From contig BQJN01000049.1 in the NCBI GenBank assembly GCA_021604725.1, positions 1-34,076 on the forward strand: a stretch of DNA of 34,076 bases, in the 5' to 3' direction. The notes under the pieces are model-generated. The model saw only the letters and a list, made by a program, of their open reading frames with translations. It had not been told where the DNA came from and searched no databases. Source of the DNA: Lysobacteraceae bacterium. GTDB taxonomy: Bacteria; Pseudomonadota; Gammaproteobacteria; Xanthomonadales; BQJN01. Shown piece after piece: positions 8,487-15,317 of the stretch (the first letter of the stretch is position 1; each line of letters opens with the position of its first letter). The position numbers and the translations under genes are program-made.

Positions 8487-10868
8487 GTGCATCCAGACGA
8501 AGGGGAGATCGTGGATCCTACTCGCTACCAGTTAATCAAGGGTATCGTAATGCAAGCGCTCGAAACGCCGTCGGGCGAGCTTGCCGACTATCTGGATGAG
8601 GCTTGCGCGGGTGACCCGGAGCTTCGACAAGAGGTCGACCAACTGCTTGATTTGGACGTTGGCCAAAGTTTCTTGGCCAACAGCCCCATAACCTTGGGTG
8701 CCGACCTGGCCACTGACATCGAGGAACCACTGGTCGGCCGAGTCGGGCGAATCCGTATTGACACCTTGATGGCTCGCGGCGGGATGGGTGAGGTTTATTC
8801 CGGCGTTGACGATCTACTCAAGCGCCCTGTTGCGATCAAGATCATGACGGCCGGGCTTCGCATGTCGGCAGTTCGGCGATCTGCGTTTCTCAACGAAGCC
8901 CGCGTCCTGTCGAGTCTGCGACACCCGAACATTTGTCAGGTTTACGATTTTTTTGAGGATCGTGAGCGTGATGTTCTGGTGTTGGAGCTGATCGAGGGGA
9001 AGACGCTTCGAGAAATTTTAAAAGAAGGCCGCCCAGAGAATCCCCTCCAGATCGCACGTCAGATCGTTCATGCGCTGGTTGCAGCCCATGAACGCGGCAT
9101 CATTCACCGCGACCTCAAGCCTGAAAACGTGATGTTGACCCCTGATGGTGAGGCAAAGGTTTTGGACTTCGGTCTGGCTCGGGCTGAATCGTCGCCAGTC
9201 AGCGATGAGTCAGGGGCGAACGCCAATTTACCAGCTGCAGCGTCGCAAATTTCAGGCACACCCGGTTACATGTCTCCGGAGCAGGCTCGGGGTAATGCAT
9301 CTACCACTGCGACGGACTTGTGGAGTTTTGGCCTGCTGCTCGGCGAACTTCTGACCGGAAAGTCGTTGCATCCTGCCGACGCCAATACCCCGACCTTGAT
9401 TGATTTTGATCGGGTGGGGCGCGTCGAGGTGCCAAAAGCTCTGCCTGCGGCAGAACGAGCCCTGCTACGCGAATTGTTATCTGAAGAGCCTTCGGCCCGG
9501 CCTACTGCACGGGATTGCCTGGATCGAATCGACCACATACTTAATCGCCCACGTCGCCGCTGGTTGACAGCGGTGGCTGCTCTGTCGATAGCGATGGTGT
9601 TGCTGGTTGGTTGGAAGTACACGTCAGACCTCAAGCGCGAGCGTGAAGTGGCCGTTGTCGCCAGTGAACGGGCGGACCAGGCGCGTGCGCAAGCCGAGAA
9701 TCTGATCGGCTTTATGTTGGACGATCTCAACAGCGGGTTGAGAAAAGTCGGACGTCTGGGCTTGCTCGAATCGGTGGCGGACCAGGTGCTCAAATACTAC
9801 GGCGAACTCAGTGCCGAGGATATGAGCCGGTCCAATGGGCAGCCGGCGATCGCCCTCCAGCGAATCGCGGAAGTGACCGATGAGCAGGGCGATTTACCTC
9901 ACGCCATCGATATCATGCGAAGATCAATCGCCGGTTTGGATTATCTGATTGACGCCGAACCGGACAATGACCTGGCACTGTTTCGCCTCGGGGAGGCGCA
10001 CACTTACATGGGCGACCTGATGCGGACCAACGGCGACTTCATCGAAGCCCGCTTTCACACCGAATCGGCGATGACCATCGGTGAGCAATTGACGCGGGGA
10101 TTCGAGCCTGGGAAAGGGCCCGTTCAACGACCAAATGGTACAGACCGTTGGCGAGTACTGCTTCGATCAACCTACATTCACGCCGATACGTTCATGCGAG
10201 TTGGCGAAAATGAACGGACGGTCGAGTTTCTGGAAAGGGCGGCGGCGTTGGCCGTGCCAGCGGTAGAAAATGAGCCGGCCTTGACCAGCCAGTTGGCTGA
10301 CATCCAATACAAGCGCTGTGATACCTATTACGACATGAAGGCGGACCAACTAGCGCTTGGGGCTTGCCGTGCATCACTTGAAATGGACCGGCAGTTGCAC
10401 GAGGCCAATCCGGATGACTACTGGGCTCACAAGAATTTTGCTTTGGACCACATGGTCACCGCGCGGGTATACCGCAGCCTGGGTCGCGCAGACGAAGGAC
10501 TTGCCCTCCTCGAAGCTGGCGCTGTGCACACGCGCGCGTTGCTGGCCTGGGAACCTGAAAATGCGACCCGACAGAACGACCATGTCACCATGCTAGTGAC
10601 CAAGGGTCAGCTACTCAAAAGCCTGGGGCAAACTGAGGCCAGCGACGCTATTTTCGAGGATGTGTATACACGAGTTCTCGCTCTTGGCGAGCAACGGGAC
10701 GATATTCCTTTTCTAAACAACGCCTTCCTTGCGCGCCTGTACGTTGGCCAAATCGAAGAGGCACGCGCCGTTGCTCGTATCCTTGCGGAACGCGGATTCA
10801 AGCGTCGCGAGTTCCGTGAAATGTGTATGCAATTTGAAATCCATGAATGCGGGTTGACGTCGGGCTGA
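8487..10868 (+). CDS. Membrane Ser/Thr protein kinase with C-terminal TPR region
   Basis: 793 residues from GTG 8487. A second GTG at 8511 (MDPTRYQL...) has a strong AGGGGAG site right before it and may be the true start. The Hanks kinase domain covers ~88-350: ARGGMGEVY P-loop, VAIK with Lys118, HRDLKPEN with catalytic Asp209, DFG with Asp227, and GTPGYMSPEQ. All catalytic residues are present. One TM helix follows (~359-376, WLTAVAALSIAMVLLVGW), then a ~400-residue helical TPR-like sensor region. It overlaps the ECF sigma gene by one base (TGATG), so the two are translationally coupled and probably one signalling unit. It may regulate that sigma factor by phosphorylation (inference). Confidence 0.93.
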   Translation: MHPDEGEIVDPTRYQLIKGIVMQALETPSGELADYLDEACAGDPELRQEVDQLLDLDVGQSFLANSPITLGADLATDIEEPLVGRVGRIRIDTLMARGGMGEVYSGVDDLLKRPVAIKIMTAGLRMSAVRRSAFLNEARVLSSLRHPNICQVYDFFEDRERDVLVLELIEGKTLREILKEGRPENPLQIARQIVHALVAAHERGIIHRDLKPENVMLTPDGEAKVLDFGLARAESSPVSDESGANANLPAAASQISGTPGYMSPEQARGNASTTATDLWSFGLLLGELLTGKSLHPADANTPTLIDFDRVGRVEVPKALPAAERALLRELLSEEPSARPTARDCLDRIDHILNRPRRRWLTAVAALSIAMVLLVGWKYTSDLKREREVAVVASERADQARAQAENLIGFMLDDLNSGLRKVGRLGLLESVADQVLKYYGELSAEDMSRSNGQPAIALQRIAEVTDEQGDLPHAIDIMRRSIAGLDYLIDAEPDNDLALFRLGEAHTYMGDLMRTNGDFIEARFHTESAMTIGEQLTRGFEPGKGPVQRPNGTDRWRVLLRSTYIHADTFMRVGENERTVEFLERAAALAVPAVENEPALTSQLADIQYKRCDTYYDMKADQLALGACRASLEMDRQLHEANPDDYWAHKNFALDHMVTARVYRSLGRADEGLALLEAGAVHTRALLAWEPENATRQNDHVTMLVTKGQLLKSLGQTEASDAIFEDVYTRVLALGEQRDDIPFLNNAFLARLYVGQIEEARAVARILAERGFKRREFREMCMQFEIHECGLTSG

Positions 10869-11440
10869 TGGCAAAGACGACAGCAGTCACTATGATGCTA
10901 AACCGGTGGCAATCCGGGGACGAATCGGCCATGGAGGAGTTGGCGCCACTGGTTTACCAGGAACTGCATCGGCTTGCGGCCGCTCAGTTGCGGCGGGAAC
11001 ACCAGCCTTCCATTCAATGTACGGAGCTGGTCGCTGAAGCTTACTTGAAGCTGGTCGATGCAAAGCAGATCGATTGGCAGGGTCGCAACCATTTTTTCTC
11101 CATCGCCGCGCGTACCATGCGCCGTGTTCTCGTTGAACGTTATCGCAATCGCCATGCACAGAAGCGAGGCGCTGGGCAGCCTCTGTTGACCTACAACGAT
11201 GAGCTCGGTCATGGGATCCAAGGTACCGATGCCTTGGAGTTGGACCGGCTGGACGACGCGTTGTTGGAGCTCGAAGCGCTGGATACCAGGCAGGCTGACA
11301 TCGTGACAATGCGATTTTTTGGCGGCCTCGCCGTCGATGACATCGCCCAGGTGCTGGGAATTTCCGCCCGCACGGTCAAGCGGGAATGGGCCGCTGCGCG
11401 TTTGTGGTTGTTTCGGACCCTGGAACTGTCCAGAGCTTGA
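10868..11440 (+). CDS. ECF sigma factor, TIGR02999 (ECF sigma/kinase-linked) type
   Basis: 190 residues from ATG 10868, which shares its A with the kinase stop codon; an upstream in-frame ATG at 10847 lies within the kinase gene. Region 2 carries ELHRLAAAQLRREHQ and IQCTELVAEAYLKLVD, then WQGRNHFFSIAARTMRRVLV, the hallmark of this sigma subfamily. The region 4 helix-turn-helix is MRFFGGLAVDDIAQVLGISA...TVKREW. Such sigmas recruit RNA polymerase to special promoters and are usually paired with a TPR-bearing Ser/Thr kinase rather than a classical anti-sigma factor. Here the sigma follows the kinase, whereas the sigma usually comes first in such pairs. Confidence 0.95.
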   Translation: MAKTTAVTMMLNRWQSGDESAMEELAPLVYQELHRLAAAQLRREHQPSIQCTELVAEAYLKLVDAKQIDWQGRNHFFSIAARTMRRVLVERYRNRHAQKRGAGQPLLTYNDELGHGIQGTDALELDRLDDALLELEALDTRQADIVTMRFFGGLAVDDIAQVLGISARTVKREWAAARLWLFRTLELSRA

Positions 11441-11518
11441 GCGACAGTCATTCTCTGAACACAACATTCTGAACTAGCACGTCACCCGCCCCCTCACGAC
11501 TCCATTGGTTTCCCAAAC

Positions 11519-11580
11519 TCGGTCCGTTCTTGGATCTTATCCCACGCTCCGGGCGGCGAGGCTTGCATCGCTTCTTGCAC
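11519..11580. repeat. Dispersed repeat family 3, copy 1
   Basis: Begins TCGGTCCGTTCTTGG and continues with TCTTATCCCACGCT. The first 30 bases match 32827-32856 at 29 of 30 positions, with weaker similarity for ~30 more. Both copies are in intergenic DNA in the same orientation. Confidence 0.75.
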
Positions 11581-11656
11581 CTGTCGGCAAATCGCAATGC
11601 AATCTCTCCTGAGCTTCGTTCCATCCGAAATGGAGCAGGTGTGTTGTTGGGACTTG

Positions 11657-11680
11657 TTTCATTTGCCGAGGCAAATGAAA
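11657..11680. promoter_or_regulatory. Perfect 24-base palindrome, possible operator or hairpin
   Basis: TTTCATTTGCC, GA, GGCAAATGAAA: 11-base perfect arms around two bases. There is no T-run after it, so it is not a standard terminator. It lies 217 bases after the sigma gene and 337 before the surface-protein gene. An operator for a dimeric regulator is possible, but nothing in the window identifies the regulator. Confidence 0.5.
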
Positions 11681-12016
11681 TCGGCCACTTCAAACAACGA
11701 TCAAGTTTTCTGTTGGACTAAAGCGACCACGGTCTGATCGAACGGTCGCAAAGGCTTCTTCGCCAACCGGCAAAAACCGCCCATTGCAACCTCCTCGGAC
11801 CTGCGATACGGAGATTGCCACTATGCGCTCGACCTTCTGGACTTCGCTCCGCTTCACGGGCAGTCAGTCGCGGGAGCAACCCTTCCTTGCCACGCAAAAC
11901 CGGGTTGGTAGAGTCGCGCGACCAAAGGCCTGAAAGGTTCTTTTGACAAACGTTTGGCCCTTTTCGAACGCTGCTGACGCAAACATGGATGACCTTCATT
12001 GCAAACGGAGAATCCT

Positions 12017-13711
12017 ATGAGGCTCACCAACATCTATGTCTGGCTAGCGGCGTTGGTCTTGCTAGGCAGCAATATCAACGCGCAGGCGCAATCATCCTGG
12101 CTCATTCCGGGCAGCAACTTCGGCCCAATTCCTGATGCCCCAGGCGCTGGGCCCAAGTTCTATGGCGAACCTCGGGACATTGAGTTCACTGTCACGAGCC
12201 TCGCTGGAAATGTTGTCTCGGCGGGGGTCTTCTTCGACGCCAGCCATACCTGGGTTGGCGACCTACGCGTCACGTTGATCGCGCCCGATGGCCGCTCGCA
12301 CATTCTGTTTGAGAATACCGGAGCGCAAACAGCAGGCAGTGGCGGTTCCGGTTCGGATCTGGTGGCTGAAAACCGTTACTCTTTCCGCGATGACCATGTG
12401 ACTAACTGGTGGACGACGGCGGCCAGCGGCAATACGCAAGTCCCGTCAGGCAGTTACGTGACGGTTGAGGCGGGAGGCGACGGCGTACCTAACCCGCCCG
12501 CAACCACCTCCTTGAATGACGTGTTTCTTACCGCCAGCCCAATCGGCACGTGGCGGCTCAGGTTTGAAGACGGTTGGGAAGGCGACACTGGGGAAGTCGT
12601 GGAAGCCGAATTGGCTCTGACCGTTTCTGAACAGACCCAGGTCGTAACGACGACGGCGGACTCAGGGCCTGGGAGTCTTCGAGAAGCGCTAACGTTGGCG
12701 CAGAGTGGAGACCTGATTCAGTTTGCAAGCCCGCTGTTTGATACCGAGCAGGAAATTCTGTTGCAAAGTCGACTGCCCGATATTGCTGATGGCATCACCA
12801 TAAAGGGACCCGGAGCCATGTTGTTGACGATCGCCCGAGACTCAGTTGATGACTTCAGGATCCTAAATATTCCGGAAGATCATGTGGCCACCATCAGCGG
12901 CGTCCATCTGACAAATGGGTCGGAGCCAGCGACACGAGGCGGTGGCATTGCCAATGGCGGTCGCCTATTCCTTATCGACAGTATGGTCAGTTCCAGTTTT
13001 GCCAATGGCGGTGGTGGCGTCTACAACGGCAATGTCGATTCGGAGCTCACCATGATTGGGAGTTCTGTCTTTTCTAATACGGTCAATTTCCAAGGGGGCG
13101 GCATCTACAACCACAACTCGTCAACGGCATTGATCGTCCAATCGACAATTGTCAACAACAACAGCAACGGATCGGGTGGCGGTATTAGCCACGGCAGTTT
13201 TAGCAACACCAATGGCTTCATGGAACTTAGCAGCAACACGATCACCGGCAACCAACCCAAAGGGCTGGACATCTTTACGCAGGGGCCGAACGCGATGTCA
13301 ACGACACTCATTAGCAACAACCTGTTTGCCGACTCAGACACCGTTGTACAGGCGCGGGCTATAAGCGGAGCCAACGCTCCCGTAGTGCTGTCAGGCGGCT
13401 TCAATCTGAGTACCGACGACGGCAATGGTCTGCTTGACCAGGCGACAGACAAGTTGGACTCTAATGCCGACCTGGAACCGCTGGGTGGTCACGGTGGCAA
13501 GACCCTGGTCGTTGCGATCGGCCTGAACAGCGATGCCATCGACGCAGGCAACTCCCCCGGCACAGCCCTGTATGACCAACGAGGCACCGGTTTTGACCGC
13601 GTCGTCGATTTCGCGGCAACCCCCGATGCGCCGGGAAGTGACGGCAGCGATATTGGGGCCTTTGAAAACCAAGACGGCCCCGATGTGATCTTCAATAACA
13701 ACTTTGACTGA
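12017..13711 (+). CDS. Secreted surface protein: P/Homo B domain plus right-handed beta-helix
   Basis: 564 residues from ATG 12017, with GGAG at six-base spacing. Residues 1-25 are a signal peptide (MRLTNIYVW...AQAQ). Residues ~30-205 form a proprotein-convertase P (Homo B) domain: FTVTSLAGNVVSAGVFFD, HTWVGDLRVTLIAPDG, then GTWRLRFEDGWEGDTG. From ~210 comes TTADSGPGSLREAL, the start of a choice-of-anchor/parallel beta-helix region. It is rich in Gly-Gly-Gly-Ile/Val and Asn ladders (GGGIANGG, GGGVYNGN, GGGIYNHN). The end holds SDAIDAGN and DIGAFEN, then a short tail DVIFNNNFD resembling the IFxDGFE tails of related bacteria. Likely outer surface or extracellular. It lies downstream of the kinase/sigma pair and could be a target (inference). 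Confidence 0.88.
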   Translation: MRLTNIYVWLAALVLLGSNINAQAQSSWLIPGSNFGPIPDAPGAGPKFYGEPRDIEFTVTSLAGNVVSAGVFFDASHTWVGDLRVTLIAPDGRSHILFENTGAQTAGSGGSGSDLVAENRYSFRDDHVTNWWTTAASGNTQVPSGSYVTVEAGGDGVPNPPATTSLNDVFLTASPIGTWRLRFEDGWEGDTGEVVEAELALTVSEQTQVVTTTADSGPGSLREALTLAQSGDLIQFASPLFDTEQEILLQSRLPDIADGITIKGPGAMLLTIARDSVDDFRILNIPEDHVATISGVHLTNGSEPATRGGGIANGGRLFLIDSMVSSSFANGGGGVYNGNVDSELTMIGSSVFSNTVNFQGGGIYNHNSSTALIVQSTIVNNNSNGSGGGISHGSFSNTNGFMELSSNTITGNQPKGLDIFTQGPNAMSTTLISNNLFADSDTVVQARAISGANAPVVLSGGFNLSTDDGNGLLDQATDKLDSNADLEPLGGHGGKTLVVAIGLNSDAIDAGNSPGTALYDQRGTGFDRVVDFAATPDAPGSDGSDIGAFENQDGPDVIFNNNFD

Positions 13712-13724
13712 TAGGCTTCATCTG

Positions 13725-13744
13725 TGGCGCCCAATTGGGCGTCA
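13725..13744 (+). terminator. Hairpin directly after the beta-helix gene
   Basis: TGGCGCCC, loop AATT, GGGCGTCA: an 8-bp stem with one G:T wobble, starting 13 bases after the stop codon. No T-run follows, so a factor-independent terminator is only possible; it may instead protect the mRNA 3' end. Confidence 0.4.
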
Positions 13745-13800
13745 CAATGTCGCCCCGAGCGCCGAGCCCCGTCGGACGGAGCCCATTCACAGGTCGGGGC

Positions 13801-13857
13801 GGGATGACTGAGGAGCTGGTTCGAGCCTCTGATGCGATTCGCGACGCGGGGATTTGA
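13801..13857 (+). pseudogene. Remnant of a proline iminopeptidase paralogue (last 19 codons)
   Basis: Reads GMTEELVRASDAIRDAGI-stop, against GMTKELVRASGAVRDAGI-stop in pip. No coding sequence remains upstream. Most differences are conservative or silent, suggesting descent from a once-functional paralogue rather than a fresh DNA copy. Confidence 0.75.
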
Positions 13858-13954
13858 TGTAGGTCATCGAGAGCTTCGAGATGGCCAAGTGTGAAGTTAA
13901 GAGCAGTGTCGGATATCATGAGCATCCGAACAAGGCATAGCATGGAGGTGCGTC

Positions 13955-13996
13955 ATGAATAAGTTTCGCAACGGGGATTCTTCGTCTTGCTTTTGA
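13955..13996 (+). other. Possible 13-codon leader ORF ahead of the SEC-C gene
   Basis: ATG 13955 with GGAGG nine bases upstream encodes [13 protein letters not shown] and stops four bases before the SEC-C start at 14001. The good ribosome site and close spacing suggest a coupled leader, but such a short frame may be chance. Confidence 0.3.
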
Positions 13997-14000
13997 GCCG

Positions 14001-14196
14001 ATGAGCAAGCGCCGACGGGGCTTCCCATCCGAAACCCAGGTTAAGCGCGGTGATCGTATAGTTCGTGGAAACAAGGAACTTCGCGAAAAGTTGGGACGGA
14101 ACGACCCCTGTCCTTGCGATTCCGGGCGGAGGTTTCAAACATTGTTGCCTGCGAGCAGGCAGATACGATGGGTCCAACCGAGATCACTACTTTTAG
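14001..14196 (+). pseudogene. Small SEC-C motif protein, frameshifted
   Basis: The frame from ATG 14001 reads [18 protein letters not shown], then [21 protein letters not shown] and RR. This is the first half of a SEC-C zinc motif ([18 protein letters not shown]). In this frame the second Cys pair is lost. Dropping one T at 14133-14135 gives [20 protein letters not shown] and a stop at 14194-14196, which restores the motif and a natural ~64-residue small protein. So a single-base insertion has broken it, or the assembly has an error there. SEC-C motifs bind zinc and occur at the SecA C-terminus and in many small proteins. Confidence 0.8.
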
Positions 14197-14286
14197 GTCT
14201 AAGTAGAGCGCGTCCACGGATAGGTGTTTTGACGCGCTCGACCTGGCACATGGAAGTGCCAGCCATTTTCAAGTTATTTGAAAATG
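14187..14286. other. Cluster of four consecutive stem-loops
   Basis: Four adjacent inverted repeats. (1) CTACTT 14187-14192 with AAGTAG 14201-14206. (2) GAGCGCGTC 14206-14214 with GACGCGCTC 14231-14239. (3) TGGCAC 14245-14250 with GTGCCA 14257-14262. (4) CATTTTCAA 14264-14272 with TTGAAAATG 14278-14286. All stems are perfect. No T-run or gene follows. It could be a folded RNA or a single-strand DNA recombination structure; orientation is unknown. The rest of the gap to 14594 holds family 2 copy B and a pip remnant. Confidence 0.55.
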
Positions 14287-14353
14287 AAGGGTTTCAATAA
14301 CCGCGCTTCTTGACAGTTATGAAGCTGGACATCCTCGCAACGGTAGAGAGAGC

Positions 14354-14475
14354 GGGGACACTCCAAACTCGAAAGGCGAATCTACGCCGTTTCGCGATAT
14401 ATGCTGTGTGATGTCTTGCCGTAGGATGGACACAAGACCTGACATCCACAATTCGGGATGTCCAATCTGTCCCCT
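14354..14475. repeat. TTGGACATCC hairpin, family 2 copy B (degenerate), with outer GGGGACA/TGTCCCC arms
   Basis: GACATCC (14441-14447), 8-base loop, GGATGTC (14456-14462), followed by CAA as in the other copies. An outer inverted pair, GGGGACA (14354-14360) and TGTCCCC (14469-14475), encloses it. The 8-base loop length is kept in all three copies. Confidence 0.65.
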
Positions 14476-14496
14476 CATCGTTCCGGACGAAGCCGT

Positions 14497-14568
14497 TTGC
14501 CGGTCGATGGCGGGATGACAAAGGAACTGGTCCGGACACCCGACGCGGTGCGCGACGCGGGCGCTTGA
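14497..14568 (+). pseudogene. Second remnant of a proline iminopeptidase paralogue
   Basis: Reads LPVDGGMTKELVR, then TPDAVRDAGA-stop, matching the C-terminus of pip. Many codon differences are at third positions (ACA/ACC, CTG/TTG, GTC/GTT, CGG/CGA), as expected of a gene that diverged under selection before losing its body. It ends 26 bases before the next (minus-strand) gene's stop. Confidence 0.75.
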
Positions 14569-14594
14569 TATCTGTTGAGGAAGCTGGAGCGCTG

Positions 14595-14936
14595 CTACTC
14601 GCACTCCCGAACGCTGCTCAAACTGCCATGCCAAGATCCCTCGGATGGGGCGTCAAAGTACACGTTTGCTTTTCTGTCGGGTCGCAGTTGGATTCCTTCG
14701 GATTTCGTCTGGAAGATACTGTTTCTAGCAGTACGCTGTCCTAGGGCGCTGCGGATCACAGGCGTGAACATCACGCATTCCTCACAGGTGTTTCGGTAGT
14801 GCACTTTTATGCAAGCACCGATGCAATTCCTCTCCTCAACGGTTATGCAGCTTGCTTTCGGTTGGGTAAAGGCGTTGCCAAACCATAGCAAGAGCAGTGC
14901 ACCCACAGCATATTTGTAAAAACCCATTCTCCACAT
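14595..14936 (-). CDS. Small secreted Cys-containing protein, unknown function
   Basis: Read from ATG 14936 (MWRMGFYKY), about 113 residues. ATG 14927 (MGFYKYAV) is a close alternative, and a far upstream ATG at 14990 gives an implausible extension. GAGG lies just upstream. Residues ~4-27 form a signal peptide (YAVGALLLLWFGNAFTQPKA). The mature N-terminus has six Cys in a short span (CITVEERNCIGACIKVHYRN, then CEECVM), suggesting a disulfide knot. A hydrophilic tail follows. No family is recognised. It is surrounded by repeats and remnants, so it may be strain-specific. Confidence 0.55.
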   Translation of the reverse strand: MWRMGFYKYAVGALLLLWFGNAFTQPKASCITVEERNCIGACIKVHYRNTCEECVMFTPVIRSALGQRTARNSIFQTKSEGIQLRPDRKANVYFDAPSEGSWHGSLSSVRECE

Positions 14937-15111
14937 ATCCTCAATCCTTCCAAAGTCTGGCTCCCATTTGCCGGGTCGGGAGCGCCACAACTCCTATGGC
15001 ATGTTCCATAAATGTGACTTCAAGAATCGAAACCTCTCACACAGGAGGGTGTTGCAATAGTCCGTCCTGGACTAGCAACAACGCGGAACCCGAGAAGCGC
15101 GGTTATCAGGT

Positions 15112-15211
15112 TCCTTACATTTCAATGGCTTATGAGCCATCGAAATGGCGATACGTCCATGTATCGCGGAGGCTGTAGTTTCGCGACAGCCTCCACGAGA
15201 ATGGGTAAGGG
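15112..15211. ncRNA. Predicted four-way-junction structured element upstream of the cyclodipeptide operon
   Basis: An outer stem CCTTAC (15113-15118)/GTAAGG (15205-15210), extendable by a T:G pair, encloses three hairpins. P2: TTTC+ATGGCT (15120-15130) with AGCCAT+GAAA (15135-15145), one A/C mismatch. P3: CGATAC (15149-15154)/GTATCG (15161-15166). P4: GGAGGCTGT (15168-15176)/ACAGCCTCC (15186-15194). Junction linkers are 1, 3, 1 and 10 bases. It lies about 107 bases upstream of the operon start, so it could be a leader RNA, a separate small RNA or a DNA structure. It is not a tRNA: there is no T-loop or normal arm lengths. Confidence 0.5.
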
Positions 15212-15317
15212 CGTGATGACCGCCGGCTGGTGAGAGGATTACTGCAGTGGGAACACTAAAAGGGTACGGGTGACGATCCGTGTCGCTCGGTAGTTTTTGC
15301 CAAGATGGGGTCCATAG

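Larger units (their letters stand above)
11441..12016. other. Gene-free 576-base stretch with a repeat and a palindrome
   Basis: No supported gene on either strand. It holds repeat family 3 (11519-11580), a perfect 24-base palindrome (11657-11680), and the upstream region of the beta-helix gene. The distance makes it likely that the beta-helix gene has its own promoter, possibly served by the adjacent ECF sigma factor (inference). Confidence 0.6.

Noticed and set aside
15112-15211. tRNA or tRNA-like gene
   Set aside because: Although cloverleaf-shaped, it lacks a TTCRA-type T-loop, a five-base-pair anticodon stem with seven-base loop and a CCA-ready acceptor; the third stem is nine base pairs.
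15112-15211. Integron attC site
   Set aside because: No GTTRRRY/RYYYAAC core pair and no integron integrase in the window; the hairpins are separate rather than one long imperfect palindrome.
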